The notes under the pieces: model-generated
What the model saw: the letters and a program-made list of their open reading frames with translations, nothing else
Told to the model about the DNA's origin: nothing
The model's database searches: none
In this document: piece after piece, positions 1-9,446 of the stretch
Layout: each line of letters opens with the position of its first letter
Numbering within the stretch: the stretch's first letter is position 1
From: Pyxidicoccus sp. MSG2
GTDB lineage: Bacteria > Myxococcota > Myxococcia > Myxococcales > Myxococcaceae
Direction of reading: 5' to 3'
Assembly (NCBI RefSeq): GCF_026626705.1
Contig: NZ_JAPNKC010000001.1
Span: forward strand, 10,316,001 to 10,380,000
DNA length: 64,000 nt
Made by a program: the position numbers and the translations under genes

Positions 1-288
1 CAGCTCGTCCACGGTGGCCACGCGGCCACGCAGGCGCAGCTGCGGCCGGTGCGAGAAGGAAATCATCCCCACGGGCCGGTCCTGCGGGTCCCCGGCGACG
101 AAGATTTCAATCTCCGGATGGCTGACGACCCAGTGGACCGTCTGCTGGTCCGTTCCCTGGGGATAGCCCAGCTCGCGCAGGAGCAGGGCCATGGCCTCGG
201 CGTCGCCCCGGCGGGCTCGGCGGATGCGGAAGGCGGGCGCTTCTGCGCCAGCGGCGGGGCTGACGGTGCGGACGATTGGTTGGGACAA
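1..288 (-). CDS. GNAT-family N-acetyltransferase (partial, 3' end outside window)
   Basis: The visible N-terminal 96 residues read SQPIVRTVSP..FRIRRARRGDAEAM..LLRELGY and then ..IFVAGDPQDRPVGMISF. This is the first helix and first strands of the GNAT acetyl-CoA transferase fold. An in-frame stop (TAG) lies five codons upstream of the TTG at 286-288, and no ATG or GTG precedes the conserved RRA.RGD segment, so TTG is the likely start. The acetyl-CoA-binding loop (Q/RxxGxG/A) would lie beyond the left edge, so the substrate cannot be guessed. It stands alone downstream of a terminator that separates it from the E1 genes. The family call is fairly safe; the function is unknown. Confidence 0.6.
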   Translation of the reverse strand, partial: MSQPIVRTVSPAAGAEAPAFRIRRARRGDAEAMALLLRELGYPQGTDQQTVHWVVSHPEIEIFVAGDPQDRPVGMISFSHRPQLRLRGRVATVDEL

Positions 289-309
289 GGCGTTCGCAGT
301 CTAACGAAA

Positions 310-343
310 GGGCCGCCGTACCTTCAAAGAGGAACGGCGGCCC
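310..343 (-). terminator. Rho-independent terminator after the E1 operon
   Basis: A perfect 10-bp inverted repeat (GGGCCGCCGT at 310-319, ACGGCGGCCC at 334-343) encloses a 14-nt loop. Read on the minus strand the stem is followed directly by CTTTCGTT, a short U-rich tract. It lies just after the stop of the E1 beta gene (381) and before the GNAT start (288), where a terminator for the minus-strand E1 operon is expected. Confidence 0.65.
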
Positions 344-380
344 GGGTGCCCATGGGGCGGGGTGGTTGTGGGTGCGGCGC

Positions 381-1436
381 TTACGGCTGCTCGGCGGCGA
401 GCGAGCGGATGGCGGCGGTGATGTCGCCCTGCTGGGGCACCGACGCCATCTCCAGGACGTCCGCCAGTCCGATGCCGGGGAGGAACTTGCCTGCCAGCAG
501 CCGTGGCGGCGCCAGCAGCGAGTAGAACAGCTCCTCCACCGTGCGGCGCACCAGGTGCTCGCCGAAGTTCGTCACCTCGGTGTCCTCGTTGACGAAGAGG
601 ACGCGGCCCGTCTTCTGGACGGACTCCTTGATGAGCTCCCAGTCGTAGGGCCACAGCGAGCGCAGGTCGATGACCTCGGCGCTGATGCCCTCGTCCGCGA
701 GCGCCACGGCGGCCTTCGCGCACAGGGGCAGGGTGCGGCCGTAGCTGACGACCGTCACCTGCGAGCCCTCGCGCACCTTCTTGCCCTTGCCGAAGGGCAC
801 CGCGTAGGCCTCCAGCGAGGGCCACTGCGGCTTCCACTGGGTGCGGTCACCCAGCGGCGCGTCAATCATCTTCGACAGCTGGCGGTCATCGTCCGGCTCG
901 CCGGGGATGCGCTCCTCGCCCTTCACGCGCAGCAGCGCCTTGGGCTCGAGGAACATGACCGGGTTCTGCTCCTTGCACGCGGTGATGAGCAGCCCGTACG
1001 CGTCCAGCGGCGTGGAGGGCATGACCACCTTCCAGCCGGGAATGTGGGTCATCGTCGCGTCGAAGGAATGCGAGTGGTAGATGGACCCGCGGATGCCGCT
1101 GCCCACCGGCGTGCGCACCACCATGGGCATGTTCCAGTCGCCGTTGGTGGACCAGCAGGTGTTGCCCGCCAGCTTGAGCAGGTCGATGGTGTTGTAGACG
1201 TAGTCGCAGAACTGGATCTCCGCGACGGGCCGGCCGCCGCCCATGGCGATGCCCATGGCCGCGCCGATGATGCCGCGCTCGTCGAGGGGGGAGTTCCACG
1301 TCGTCTTCAGGCCCTGGGTGCAGGTGAAGACGCCGCCGAGCGGCGCGCCCACGTCCTCGCCGAAGATGTCCGTCACGCCGAGGTTCTCCTCGGCGTAGTG
1401 GAGGGCCATCCGGATGGCCTGTGCCATGTTGGCCAT
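381..1436 (-). CDS. 2-oxo acid dehydrogenase E1 component, beta subunit
   Basis: This 351-aa protein is the usual length for E1 beta of pyruvate or branched-chain 2-oxo acid dehydrogenase. Near the N-terminus it has the typical EDVGAPLGGVFTCTQGL segment, then SPLDERGIIGAAMGIAMGG and RPVAEIQFCDY. The C-terminal transketolase domain contains VSYGRTLPL and EVIDLRSLWPYD (around residues 230-270). With E1 alpha it forms the alpha2-beta2 enzyme that decarboxylates a 2-oxo acid and passes the acyl group to the lipoyl arm of E2. The alpha gene ends 3 nt upstream, so the two are co-transcribed. No E2 or E3 gene is visible. In Myxococcus xanthus the esg locus encodes an E1 alpha/beta pair for branched-chain acids; whether this is that locus cannot be told from sequence alone. 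Confidence 0.9.
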   Translation of the reverse strand: MANMAQAIRMALHYAEENLGVTDIFGEDVGAPLGGVFTCTQGLKTTWNSPLDERGIIGAAMGIAMGGGRPVAEIQFCDYVYNTIDLLKLAGNTCWSTNGDWNMPMVVRTPVGSGIRGSIYHSHSFDATMTHIPGWKVVMPSTPLDAYGLLITACKEQNPVMFLEPKALLRVKGEERIPGEPDDDRQLSKMIDAPLGDRTQWKPQWPSLEAYAVPFGKGKKVREGSQVTVVSYGRTLPLCAKAAVALADEGISAEVIDLRSLWPYDWELIKESVQKTGRVLFVNEDTEVTNFGEHLVRRTVEELFYSLLAPPRLLAGKFLPGIGLADVLEMASVPQQGDITAAIRSLAAEQP

Positions 1437-1439
1437 GGG

Positions 1440-2447
1440 TTACTTGTCCTCCGCGTAGATGTGCTTCCAGATGGAGTCGGGGTCCGGCTGCGGCTCGTCG
1501 CGCACCTGGCGGGCGGCGGCGGCCAGTTCCTCGGTGTAGCGGTTGCGCAGGTCGTCCATCTGCTGGCGGGTCATGAAACCCTCCTGCTCCAGCCGTGCCT
1601 CGAACTGCTTGAGGCAGTCCACCTCGTCGCCCACGTAGTTGGCGCCGGAAGCGGAGGAGTGCCCGTACAGGCGCGACACCAGGGCCTCGATGAAGTACGG
1701 CTTGCGCTCCTTGCGCACGTACTCCATGGCCTCCTTCAGCTCGTTGTAGGCCTCGACGGGGTCATTGCCGTTGATGGTCTTCGCCTGGATGCCGAAGGCC
1801 TTGGCGCGGTCGCTGATGCGCGCCTCACCGTGCTGGCCGTCACCCGAGGTGGAGATGCCCCACTTGTTGTTGGTGACGATGATGAGGATGGGCAGCGGGT
1901 TGGCGGGGCGGCTGCTCCACACGAGGCACGACGCGAAATCGCCCTCGGCCGTGCCGGCGTCGCCGCCGGTGACGATGGTGATGCCGTCACCACCGACGCG
2001 CTTCTGCACCATGGCCGTGCCCGGAGCGACGGCGTACTGCACCTCGATGGGCGAGGACACCGGCGCCACGTTGTACTTCTTGAGCGAGAAGTGGCCCGCG
2101 AAGTTGCGGCCGCCCGAGTAGGGGTCCGTGGCCGTGTTCTTCATCTGCCGCAGCGCGCCGATGGGCTCCTCGCCGAGCGCGAGGATGGTGCCCGACTGGC
2201 GGTAGTGCGCGTGCAGGTAGTCGTACGCGGGGCCCTGGCCCTTCTTCATCAGCATGCCCAGGGGGACGTTGAACGCCTCCTCGCCGGGGCCGCCAATCCA
2301 GAAGTACCCATGGCCCTGCTTGTACATCTGGATGAGGCGCTCCTCGAGGGCGCGCGTTTTGACCATCAGGTCGTGGATGCGAAGCAGCAGCTCCTTGTCG
2401 AGCTGGAGCGGCGCGGACGCTTCTTTGATGAGACGGGGACGGGACAC
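1440..2447 (-). CDS. 2-oxo acid dehydrogenase E1 component, alpha subunit
   Basis: A 335-aa thiamine-diphosphate enzyme subunit. The cofactor motif is clear: GGDAGTAEGDFA near residue 150, followed by VTNNKWGIST, the GDG...NN pattern with Ala in place of the third Gly. The loop YGHSSASG near residue 240 matches the active-site/phosphorylation loop of E1 alpha proteins. The start is taken as GTG at 2447 because AGGAAGG lies 6 nt upstream and homology begins at SRPRLIKE; a longer frame to 2534 reads through atypical sequence. It acts with the adjacent beta subunit in the cytoplasm. Whether the substrate is pyruvate or a branched-chain acid is not resolved. Confidence 0.9.
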   Translation of the reverse strand: MSRPRLIKEASAPLQLDKELLLRIHDLMVKTRALEERLIQMYKQGHGYFWIGGPGEEAFNVPLGMLMKKGQGPAYDYLHAHYRQSGTILALGEEPIGALRQMKNTATDPYSGGRNFAGHFSLKKYNVAPVSSPIEVQYAVAPGTAMVQKRVGGDGITIVTGGDAGTAEGDFASCLVWSSRPANPLPILIIVTNNKWGISTSGDGQHGEARISDRAKAFGIQAKTINGNDPVEAYNELKEAMEYVRKERKPYFIEALVSRLYGHSSASGANYVGDEVDCLKQFEARLEQEGFMTRQQMDDLRNRYTEELAAAARQVRDEPQPDPDSIWKHIYAEDK

Positions 2448-2591
2448 GCGCGGCCTTCCTCTGGCTGGAGGGGACGCCCCTATAACCCGGATGCGCCCCC
2501 TCCGCTCAAGGCTGCTGATGAGCCTCCTGTCCACTCGTCAGGCGAAAGACGCCCTCTGATGCGACGCGGCAATCAGCGGCGCTCATTCCAG

Positions 2592-3725
2592 TTAGAAATT
2601 GTGCCGGCGCAGCTCGCCCGCACGCTGCATGAGCGTGCCCTGGCCCGCGGCACCCGCGCGCTCGGAGATGAGGGCCAGCGTGTCGTCCGACAGGTGCGAG
2701 GCGCGTGGGCCGCCCAGCAGCGCCTCCAGCTCCGCGAAGCGCTTCGTGTCCAGCAGGGCCACGACGAGCGCATGGCCGGTGCGGGGCGAGGGTGACGCGG
2801 CGAAGGCGGTCTGGAGCGGGCGCACCGCCATCGCGGGGAGGCCGCTCTCCAGCAGCATCTCCCCCACGAGCGCCGGGTCATGCGGCTCCTCGGGCTCCTC
2901 CGCCTCCGGCGCCTGAAGGGACGCGGGCGCGCGGCGGACCTCGGGCATTTCCCCTGGAGGCGCGGCGCGTGGGGTGCTTCGCAGCTCCTTCATCAGATTT
3001 TCCACGGAGACGGCGCCGGCCTTCGCCTCGCGCCGCGTGGCTTTGCGGCGGAGGGGCAGGGCGGCGGCGCGCTCGAAGCGGACCTCCGTCGGCAGCCGGA
3101 GGAACTGCTCGACGTTCATCACCCCGAACATCAGCGCCAGCAGTCCCATCCACGGCTGGCGCCACCAGACCGCCAGCGCAATCACCCCCACCGCCGTGGC
3201 GATGCCGAGGCCGAGCAGCGCCCGCTCGTACCGGTAGCCGCTCCGGGCCCGCACCGCGGACGCGAGCAGGTGTCCCCCGTCCAGGGGCTGCAGGGGCAGC
3301 AGGTTGAACAGGCCCCAGCCGACGTTGACCCACAGCAAGTCATGCACCGCCTCGCCCGCGAGCCCGCCCTGTTGTCCCAGCGGCGTGAAGCGCGACAGCG
3401 CCCAGACGAGCCCTCCGAGGAGGAAGCCCATCCCGGGCCCGGCGAAGCTCACCCACGCGGACTGACGATGCGTGAGCTGCTCCGTGTCATGGCCCGTGGT
3501 GGTTCCGCCCATGCCGTGCAGTTCGATGGACGCGGGGCTGCCGTAGCGGCGGTAGGCCAGCGCGTGCCCCATTTCATGGAGCAGCACGGAGACGAAGACG
3601 ACGCCCATCCACAGGGCCAGCCGCGCGGGCGACTCGAGCAGGTCCCAGCCCGAGGCGAACGTGATGACGAAGAAGAGCAGGTGGACGCGGACCGGGACGC
3701 CGGCCACGTGGAAGTGGGGCCGCAT
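2592..3725 (-). CDS. Site-2 protease (M50) family membrane metalloprotease
   Basis: A 377-aa membrane protein. The zinc site HEMGH is at about residues 50-54 within a hydrophobic segment (VVFVSVLLHEMGHALAYRRYG). The third metal ligand is in LLPLQPLDGGHLL near residue 140, the NxxPxxxxDGG motif of M50 proteases. There are several further hydrophobic helices. The soluble C-terminus (about residues 220-377) is Ala/Pro-rich, then helical. Family members cut transmembrane segments, often of anti-sigma factors. No partner gene is adjacent, and the gene points away from the phosphatase gene at 3965 with a shared 239-bp upstream region. Confidence 0.85.
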   Translation of the reverse strand: MRPHFHVAGVPVRVHLLFFVITFASGWDLLESPARLALWMGVVFVSVLLHEMGHALAYRRYGSPASIELHGMGGTTTGHDTEQLTHRQSAWVSFAGPGMGFLLGGLVWALSRFTPLGQQGGLAGEAVHDLLWVNVGWGLFNLLPLQPLDGGHLLASAVRARSGYRYERALLGLGIATAVGVIALAVWWRQPWMGLLALMFGVMNVEQFLRLPTEVRFERAAALPLRRKATRREAKAGAVSVENLMKELRSTPRAAPPGEMPEVRRAPASLQAPEAEEPEEPHDPALVGEMLLESGLPAMAVRPLQTAFAASPSPRTGHALVVALLDTKRFAELEALLGGPRASHLSDDTLALISERAGAAGQGTLMQRAGELRRHNF

Positions 3726-3964
3726 GGCGGCGTCAATGCTAACCGGTGCCTCCAGGAGACGCCCGGTGAAGGCCCGGGCCGTTTTCTATATACCGTGCGT
3801 GAAGTGACGCCGCGGTGCCCGCTCCGGCCTTCTTCCCACGTCACATCGCCTGCCTGCCGGCCCAGCCACCCGGGTGGGGGGCCAGGGTCTCGCGAAGTAG
3901 GAGAAGTGCGATAGAGTCGGCACTCCCCCGCTCCCTCCTCGCGCCCTGGCGCGACCCTCTGGGT

Positions 3965-5761
3965 GTGCCCTTGTCCAGTACGAACACGCGTCTGAAACCC
4001 GCGCCTCCGTCCGACGGCGCCCCGGACTCCGCAGCGCCGCCCGCCGAGCGGACGGGAACCCATGAAGTCACCGCCACCGGCACTGGCACCCGCGAGGCCA
4101 CCGCCACGCGGCTGACGGGGCCCGTGGGACACGTGGAGGCCACCAGCACCCTCATCGCCCCGCTGGAGGCGGGCGAGCTGCCCAACGTCGCCGCCATCAA
4201 GGGGCTCCGGCTGGACCAGGTCCTGCTGCTCACCACCGGCGTGCTGGTGGTGCTCATCGTCGGTCTGCTGGCGGCGCTGTCCGTCGCCTCCACACAGTCC
4301 CAGTTCGAGGAGACGGCGCTGCGCTCCAAGGAGCGCATCCAGGACCAGGCCCGCGAGCTGGGCCAGACGGTGGGGCAGACCATCGCCCTCACGTCGACCA
4401 CCAACCTGCGCGACAACAACTACGCCTTCCTGGAGGAGGTGGCGGGCTCCATCACCAAGACCAACCCCAACATCCTCCGCGTCCAGATCTTCGACCCGGA
4501 CGGCGTGCGGATGGCCGACAGCGAGAAGGGCACGGAGCGGGAGGAGGCCGCCGGAAACAGCAACAGCGGGCGCACCGCGGAGCGGCGGCTGGTGAGCGCC
4601 TTCTACCGGGGGCAGCCCATCTCCGAAATCCAGGAGCCCATCGACTACGGCTCCAGCAGCGGCAAGGGACTGGTCGTCATCAGCTACTCGCTGGGCGGCC
4701 TGCAGAAGCAGCTCGAGACGCTGGAGCACGACAAACGCGCCACGGTGCGCGCCAACACGGTGCGCATGCTCGGCCTGGGGCTGGGCTTCGTCGTCCTCGC
4801 GGGTGTGCTCGTCGCGTTCCAGAGCCGCCGCATCACCCGGCCGCTGGGCATGCTCACCGGCAAGGTGATGCAGCTGGCCGCTGGAGACCTGGGCGCGCGC
4901 GCTGGCACCGCCCGCGGCGCGGGCCGCGAGGTGGTGGCGCTGGGCGTGGTGTTCAACCACATGGCCGAGCGCATCAAGATCCTCCTCGACGACGTGCGCG
5001 CCAAGGCCCAGTTGGAGCGCGACGTGTCGCTTGCGCGCACCGTGCAGGAGACGCTCCTGCCCGGCCGTGACGCCGTGCAGGTGGGCCCGGTGCGCATCGC
5101 CGGCCTCGTCGTCACCGCGGACGCGTGCGGTGGTGACTGGTGGTTCCGCGCGGGACTCGATGAGCGGCGGGTGGTCATCGGCGTCGGCGACGTGACGGGC
5201 CACGGCCTGTCGACCTCGCTCGTGGCCACCAGCGCCACCAGCGGCTTCGCCTCCGCGATGACGCTGCGCGAGCCCTCGCAGATCAACGCGCAGATGCTGA
5301 TTACCGCCCTCAACGTGACGCTGGCCAACGTGGGGCGCGGCGAACACCAGATGTCCAGCGCGCTTTGCGTCATCGACGTCTCCAACGGCGCCATCGACTA
5401 CGCGGCCGGCGCGCACCCCAGCCCCCTGGTGTTCAACCGGAACAGCGGGCAGGTGGCGTCGCTGCCGGCACGCGGGCCGCTGCTGGGCGCGTCCGTGACG
5501 TCGCAGTTCACCTCACGGCAGGCGCAGCTGCGCCCCGGCGACATCGTGGTCTGGTACACGGACGGCCTTACCGAGGCGCGCGACGCCATGGGCAAGCTCT
5601 ACGGCAACCAGCGCCTCGCCGCCGCCGTGCAGGCCAACGCCCACCTGTCCGCGGAGCAGCTGCGTGATGCACTGCTCGCGGACGCACGCGCCTACAGCGC
5701 CGGCCAGCCGCAGCGCGACGACATCACCGTCGTCGTGGCCGAGTACAGCCCCGTCGCCTGA
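3965..5761 (+). CDS. Membrane HAMP-SpoIIE (PP2C-type) serine phosphatase
   Basis: About 598 aa. After a Pro/Thr-rich N-terminus come a transmembrane helix (LLLTTGVLVVLIVGLLAAL), an extracytoplasmic sensor of about 130 residues, a second helix (GLGLGFVVLAGVLVAF), a HAMP domain (RRITRPLGMLTGKVMQLAAGD) and a C-terminal SpoIIE phosphatase. Metal-binding motifs are GGDWWFRAG, GVGDVTGHG, YTDGLTEARD and DDITVVV. Such enzymes dephosphorylate STAS-domain anti-anti-sigma proteins in partner switching. The 5' end is uncertain: the frame is open to a GTG at 3815, but that stretch reads as non-coding. GTG 3965 or TTG 3971 is preferred, with no strong RBS at either. A TATATA box at 3787 is a possible -10. 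It heads the plus-strand block and abuts the next gene. Confidence 0.88.
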   Translation: MPLSSTNTRLKPAPPSDGAPDSAAPPAERTGTHEVTATGTGTREATATRLTGPVGHVEATSTLIAPLEAGELPNVAAIKGLRLDQVLLLTTGVLVVLIVGLLAALSVASTQSQFEETALRSKERIQDQARELGQTVGQTIALTSTTNLRDNNYAFLEEVAGSITKTNPNILRVQIFDPDGVRMADSEKGTEREEAAGNSNSGRTAERRLVSAFYRGQPISEIQEPIDYGSSSGKGLVVISYSLGGLQKQLETLEHDKRATVRANTVRMLGLGLGFVVLAGVLVAFQSRRITRPLGMLTGKVMQLAAGDLGARAGTARGAGREVVALGVVFNHMAERIKILLDDVRAKAQLERDVSLARTVQETLLPGRDAVQVGPVRIAGLVVTADACGGDWWFRAGLDERRVVIGVGDVTGHGLSTSLVATSATSGFASAMTLREPSQINAQMLITALNVTLANVGRGEHQMSSALCVIDVSNGAIDYAAGAHPSPLVFNRNSGQVASLPARGPLLGASVTSQFTSRQAQLRPGDIVVWYTDGLTEARDAMGKLYGNQRLAAAVQANAHLSAEQLRDALLADARAYSAGQPQRDDITVVVAEYSPVA

Positions 5762-5782
5762 TTGCCCCCGGAAACCACCCGC

Positions 5783-8302
5783 ATGCGCCGCACACCCCGC
5801 ACCCCACCGCCGCGCCGACTCGCCTCGGCGCTCGCGCTGCTGGCCACCCTGGCCGGCCCTCCCGCGCTCGCGCAGTACCGCCCTCCGCCCATGTCCGAGT
5901 CGCAGCGGCTGGTGAAGGAAGGCGAGACGGCCCAGGTGGCCGCCAGCGCGGCCAGCGCCTCCGGTGACAAGAAGGAGGCCGAGGAGAAGTACCGCAAGGC
6001 CCTGGCCCTCTATGAGCAGGCGCTCGCCGCGGAGCCGGGCTCCGTCGCCGCCGCCGCGGGCGTGGGCGCCACCGCCAACGGCCTCCAGGACTGGCAGCGC
6101 ACGGTGGACCGGGTGCAGCCCGTCGTGGCGGCCCACCCGGGCGAGCTGTCGCTGGCGTACCCGCTGGGCGTGGCCCTCTACAAGCTGCGCCGCTTCCCGG
6201 AGGCGGTGCCGCTGATGGAGCAGGCGGCGGCCTCGGACTCGGCGGACTACCTCATCGTCCACTACTACCTCGCCAGCTACTACCTCTACGCCCAGCAGGG
6301 CGACGCGGCGGTGACGCGCCTGCAGCGCTACCTCGCGCTGCGCCCCGCGAAGCTGGCCACCAACGACTTCCAGATTCACGAGCTGCTGGGCCGCGCCCAC
6401 GTGCTGCGCCGGGACGTGGCCTTGGCGCGCGCGTCCTTCCAGCAGGCGCAGGCGGGGCGGCCGGAGTCGCCCTCCGTGCAGCTGGGCCTCGCCAGCGTGC
6501 TGGAGCTGGAGGGCCGGGTGCCCGAGGCGCGCACGCTGCTGGAGGGCGTCACCACGCGCTTCCCGCAGGCCGCCGAGCCGAAGGAGAAGCTGGCGCGGAT
6601 GTACCTGACCGCCGGCGAGGTGCCGCGCGCGGAAGCGCAGGCGCTGGCGCTGGTGAAGCTGGGCGCCACGCCCGCCGCGCACCTGCTCCTGGGTGACGTG
6701 CGGCTGGCGCAGAAGAACGCGGCCGCCGCGGAAGGGGAGTACCGCAAGGTGCTCCAGCTCCAGCCGGGCCTCGTGGTGGGGCAGATGGCGGTGGGCAAGG
6801 CGCTCCAGGCGCAGGGCCGGCACGAGGAGGCCATCCAGTTCCTGGAGGGCGCGGTGCGCTCGGGCGGCAACAGCCTGGAGCTGTGGGCCAACCTCGGCTC
6901 CGTCAACCGGCGCGCGGGCCGCTTCCAGCGCGCCGTGGAGGTCCACCGGCGCGTGCAGGAGATGGCGCCCCGGATTGCCCTGGGCTGGATGCTGCTCGGC
7001 GCGGACCACTTCGCCACCGGCCAGTGGGACCAGGCCATCGAGGACTACGCCAACGCGCTGCTGGTGGAGCCGGACCACGCCGGCGCGAAGCAGTGGCTGG
7101 CGCGTGCGCTGGCGCACCGTGCCCGCGACAGGGCCGGGGCGGGGCGCATGGATGACTCCGTGAGAGACCTCCGCCGCGCCTACGATTTGGACCACACCGC
7201 GCTCATGGCGCGCCGGCTGGGTGCCGCGCTGCTGGAGACGCGCGCCTTCCCCGAGGCGCGCAAGGTGATGGAGCAGGGCGCCACGTTGCCCGGCGCCACG
7301 TGGCGCGAGGCGCTGCTGCTGGGCTACGCGCGGCTGGCCTCGGGTGACGCGCAGGCGGCGCTGGAGTCCTTCACCCGCGCGGGCAAGCAGACGGAGGAGC
7401 CGGACGCGCAGGCCGAGGCCTCCGTGGGCGCCGCCCTGGCCGAGGTGGAACTGGGGCAGGTGGACGCCGCCGTGCAGCGACTCACCGAGGTGGGCCCCTC
7501 CAAGGCCGCCGAGGGCGTGGCCTCGGCCAACCTGCCGCGCGTGCTGGTGCGCCGCGCGCTGGCCCGGCTGGAGTCCGGCGACGCCGACGCCGCGGAGAAG
7601 GACCTGGAGGCGGTGGACCGGCTGGGCGTGGGCAAGCGTCCGGACCTGGCGAAGCTGGCCCTCTTCACCCGGGGGCTGACGCGCGCGGAGGCCGGCCGTC
7701 ACGCGGAGGCGAGCGCCGCCCTCAAGAAGGCCCTCACGCCCGCGCAGAAGTGGGCCTGGCCCAACACGCGCGCCCTGGCGGACGCCTTCGTCCTCTACAA
7801 GAAGGGGCAGGTGGCAGCGGCGCGCAAGCAGCTCGCCGCCGCCTCGAAGAAGCCCATGCCCGGGCAGCCGAAGTGGCTGTCCGCGATGACGGGCGCCCTC
7901 CACCGCCGCGAGGCCTCGCTGGCGTACGCCTCCGGCAACATGAAGCTGGCGGAGAAGGCCCTCAAGGCCGCGCTCGCCCTGGACGCGGAGGACGCGCAGG
8001 TGCAGCACAACCTGGCCTGCGTCGACTGGCGCAAGGGGAAGACGGCGGACGCGCTGGCCACCTGGCGCCGGCTGGAGCCCGCCGTGCCCGTGGCCGCCCT
8101 CAACCTGGGCATCGACGCGCAGGAGCGCCGCCACGAGCCCGCCGAGGCCGTGGACGCCTGGCGCCGCTACCTCGCCGTCGGCTCCGGCCCGCGCCTGGCC
8201 CAGGTGCGGGAGTGGAAGGAGCGCCTGCAGAGCCTGAACGGCCTCGCCGAGCCCGCGGGCTCCGCCACGCCGGCCGCCGCCACGGCGGAGGAGACTCCAT
8301 GA
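5783..8302 (+). CDS. Secreted tetratricopeptide-repeat protein
   Basis: An 839-aa protein. It has a signal peptide (RRTPRTPPPRRLASALALLA..ALAQ) followed almost entirely by TPR-type helical hairpins, for example YRKALALYEQALAAEPGSVA and YRKVLQLQPGLVVGQ. ATG 5783 is chosen because it directly precedes the Arg-rich signal peptide; the frame is open back to a TTG touching the previous stop. It is probably a periplasmic scaffold. The next gene, encoding a PhnD-like binding protein, overlaps by 4 nt (ATGA), so the two are translationally coupled. No enzymatic domain is visible. Confidence 0.85.
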   Translation: MRRTPRTPPPRRLASALALLATLAGPPALAQYRPPPMSESQRLVKEGETAQVAASAASASGDKKEAEEKYRKALALYEQALAAEPGSVAAAAGVGATANGLQDWQRTVDRVQPVVAAHPGELSLAYPLGVALYKLRRFPEAVPLMEQAAASDSADYLIVHYYLASYYLYAQQGDAAVTRLQRYLALRPAKLATNDFQIHELLGRAHVLRRDVALARASFQQAQAGRPESPSVQLGLASVLELEGRVPEARTLLEGVTTRFPQAAEPKEKLARMYLTAGEVPRAEAQALALVKLGATPAAHLLLGDVRLAQKNAAAAEGEYRKVLQLQPGLVVGQMAVGKALQAQGRHEEAIQFLEGAVRSGGNSLELWANLGSVNRRAGRFQRAVEVHRRVQEMAPRIALGWMLLGADHFATGQWDQAIEDYANALLVEPDHAGAKQWLARALAHRARDRAGAGRMDDSVRDLRRAYDLDHTALMARRLGAALLETRAFPEARKVMEQGATLPGATWREALLLGYARLASGDAQAALESFTRAGKQTEEPDAQAEASVGAALAEVELGQVDAAVQRLTEVGPSKAAEGVASANLPRVLVRRALARLESGDADAAEKDLEAVDRLGVGKRPDLAKLALFTRGLTRAEAGRHAEASAALKKALTPAQKWAWPNTRALADAFVLYKKGQVAAARKQLAAASKKPMPGQPKWLSAMTGALHRREASLAYASGNMKLAEKALKAALALDAEDAQVQHNLACVDWRKGKTADALATWRRLEPAVPVAALNLGIDAQERRHEPAEAVDAWRRYLAVGSGPRLAQVREWKERLQSLNGLAEPAGSATPAAATAEETP

Positions 8303-9219
8303 TGAAGGCACACCGCTTCCTCCTGGCCGGCCTCGTGCTGGCCTGTACCCTGGCCGCCGCCCCCGCGGGCGCGGCCGCGAAGAAGGCCACCGTGGGCGTC
8401 TTCCTCGCCACCACCCTCACGGACGGCCAGGAGCGCTTCCAGTACGCGGAGGCGCTGGCCGTGAAGCTGGGCGAGTCGCTGGACCGGCCCGTGGCCGCCA
8501 AGAGCTTCGGCCGCTACGAGGACTTCTCCCGCGCCGTGTCCGACGGGCTGGTGGACTTCGCGGTGGTGGATGCCTGGGCCGCCGTGCAGCTCGGCTCCCG
8601 AGCCACGCCCGTGGCCTGGGCGTCCCGCTCCGGCGAGACGCAGCAGCGCTGGGCCATCGTCTCCACCCAGAAGGGCGCCGTGAAGGACCTCGCCGGCAAG
8701 CGCCTGGCCCTGGTGAAGGGCGCCGGCCCCGCCGACCCCAAGTTCGTCACCCACGTGGTGCTGGGGGGAGACCTGGACGCGCAGCGACACTTCAAGGTGA
8801 CGCCGGTGCCCAACGTGGAGTCCGCCCTGAAGATGCTGGAGGCGAAGGGCGCGGAGGCCGCGCTCGTTCCCCTGGCGCACGTCCCCAAGGACAAGGATGT
8901 GCGCGTCCTCTTCCGCAGCGGCCGCGTGCCGGGCGCGGTGCTCGTGGACCTGCGCGGCAACGCGGACGCCCTCGCCGGGGCCCTCGGCACCGTGGGCGCC
9001 GTGGCTCCCTTCGACACCTTCGCCCGCGTCCAGGGCCGTGACTTCGAGGACTTCCGCAGGCTCGTCACCCAGGGCCCGCCCCGCCGCCAGCCCGTCCTCG
9101 CGGAGGCCGCCGAGCTCCATGTGGACACCGCCGTCCTGGTCCGCTCCGAGGAGCTCGGGCCCGCGCTGCCCTCCTTCGCCGGGGACCTCGACGTTTCCGC
9201 CGAGCAGCCCGATGACTGA
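8299..9219 (+). CDS. PhnD-like periplasmic substrate-binding protein
   Basis: A 306-aa protein with a signal peptide (MKAHRFLLAGLVLACTLAAAPAGA) and a type II periplasmic-binding-protein fold of the phosphate/phosphonate class. Supporting segments are LVDFAVVDAWAAV, a domain-hinge region with LAGKRLALVKGAGPADPK, and NVESALKMLEAKGAEAALVP. No ABC permease or ATPase is nearby; a TonB-dependent receptor follows. It may therefore serve as a sensor or carrier rather than a classical ABC uptake component. The start codon overlaps the upstream stop as ATGATGA. The ligand is unknown. Confidence 0.72.
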   Translation: MMKAHRFLLAGLVLACTLAAAPAGAAAKKATVGVFLATTLTDGQERFQYAEALAVKLGESLDRPVAAKSFGRYEDFSRAVSDGLVDFAVVDAWAAVQLGSRATPVAWASRSGETQQRWAIVSTQKGAVKDLAGKRLALVKGAGPADPKFVTHVVLGGDLDAQRHFKVTPVPNVESALKMLEAKGAEAALVPLAHVPKDKDVRVLFRSGRVPGAVLVDLRGNADALAGALGTVGAVAPFDTFARVQGRDFEDFRRLVTQGPPRRQPVLAEAAELHVDTAVLVRSEELGPALPSFAGDLDVSAEQPDD

Positions 9220-9446
9220 GGACGCAACCGGGTAGGGCGGGTCCTCGAAATCTTCTTGAGTTTCAGGGAATGAGAGCCGCTCACTTGGCCCGGCGGTGGC
9301 TCTGAGGTAGTTTCCCAGCCGACGGTTCGCGCGAGCAGGGGGAAAAGTGGTCCGTGAGGACGACGAGGCCCCTTCCGCCGGACTGCCAACCGAGGCGTAC
9401 GTACAGGACCGTGGGTGTTTCCCCCTCATCCACGGATGTGAGAACG

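Noticed and set aside
276-2795. 839-codon plus-strand open frame opposite the E1 genes
   Set aside because: It runs antisense to two clear E1 genes, has shadow-type composition (Ala/Arg/Val/Leu/Gly/His) and no domain.
3815-3964. Longer N-terminus of the SpoIIE phosphatase from GTG 3815
   Set aside because: The translated stretch has atypical composition and no RBS, and is likely promoter and leader DNA; not excluded with certainty.
9286-9300. Second sigma-54-like site (TGGCCC-N5-TGGC) before the TonB receptor
   Set aside because: Two mismatches at important bases in GC-rich DNA and a long distance to the start codon; not distinguishable from chance.
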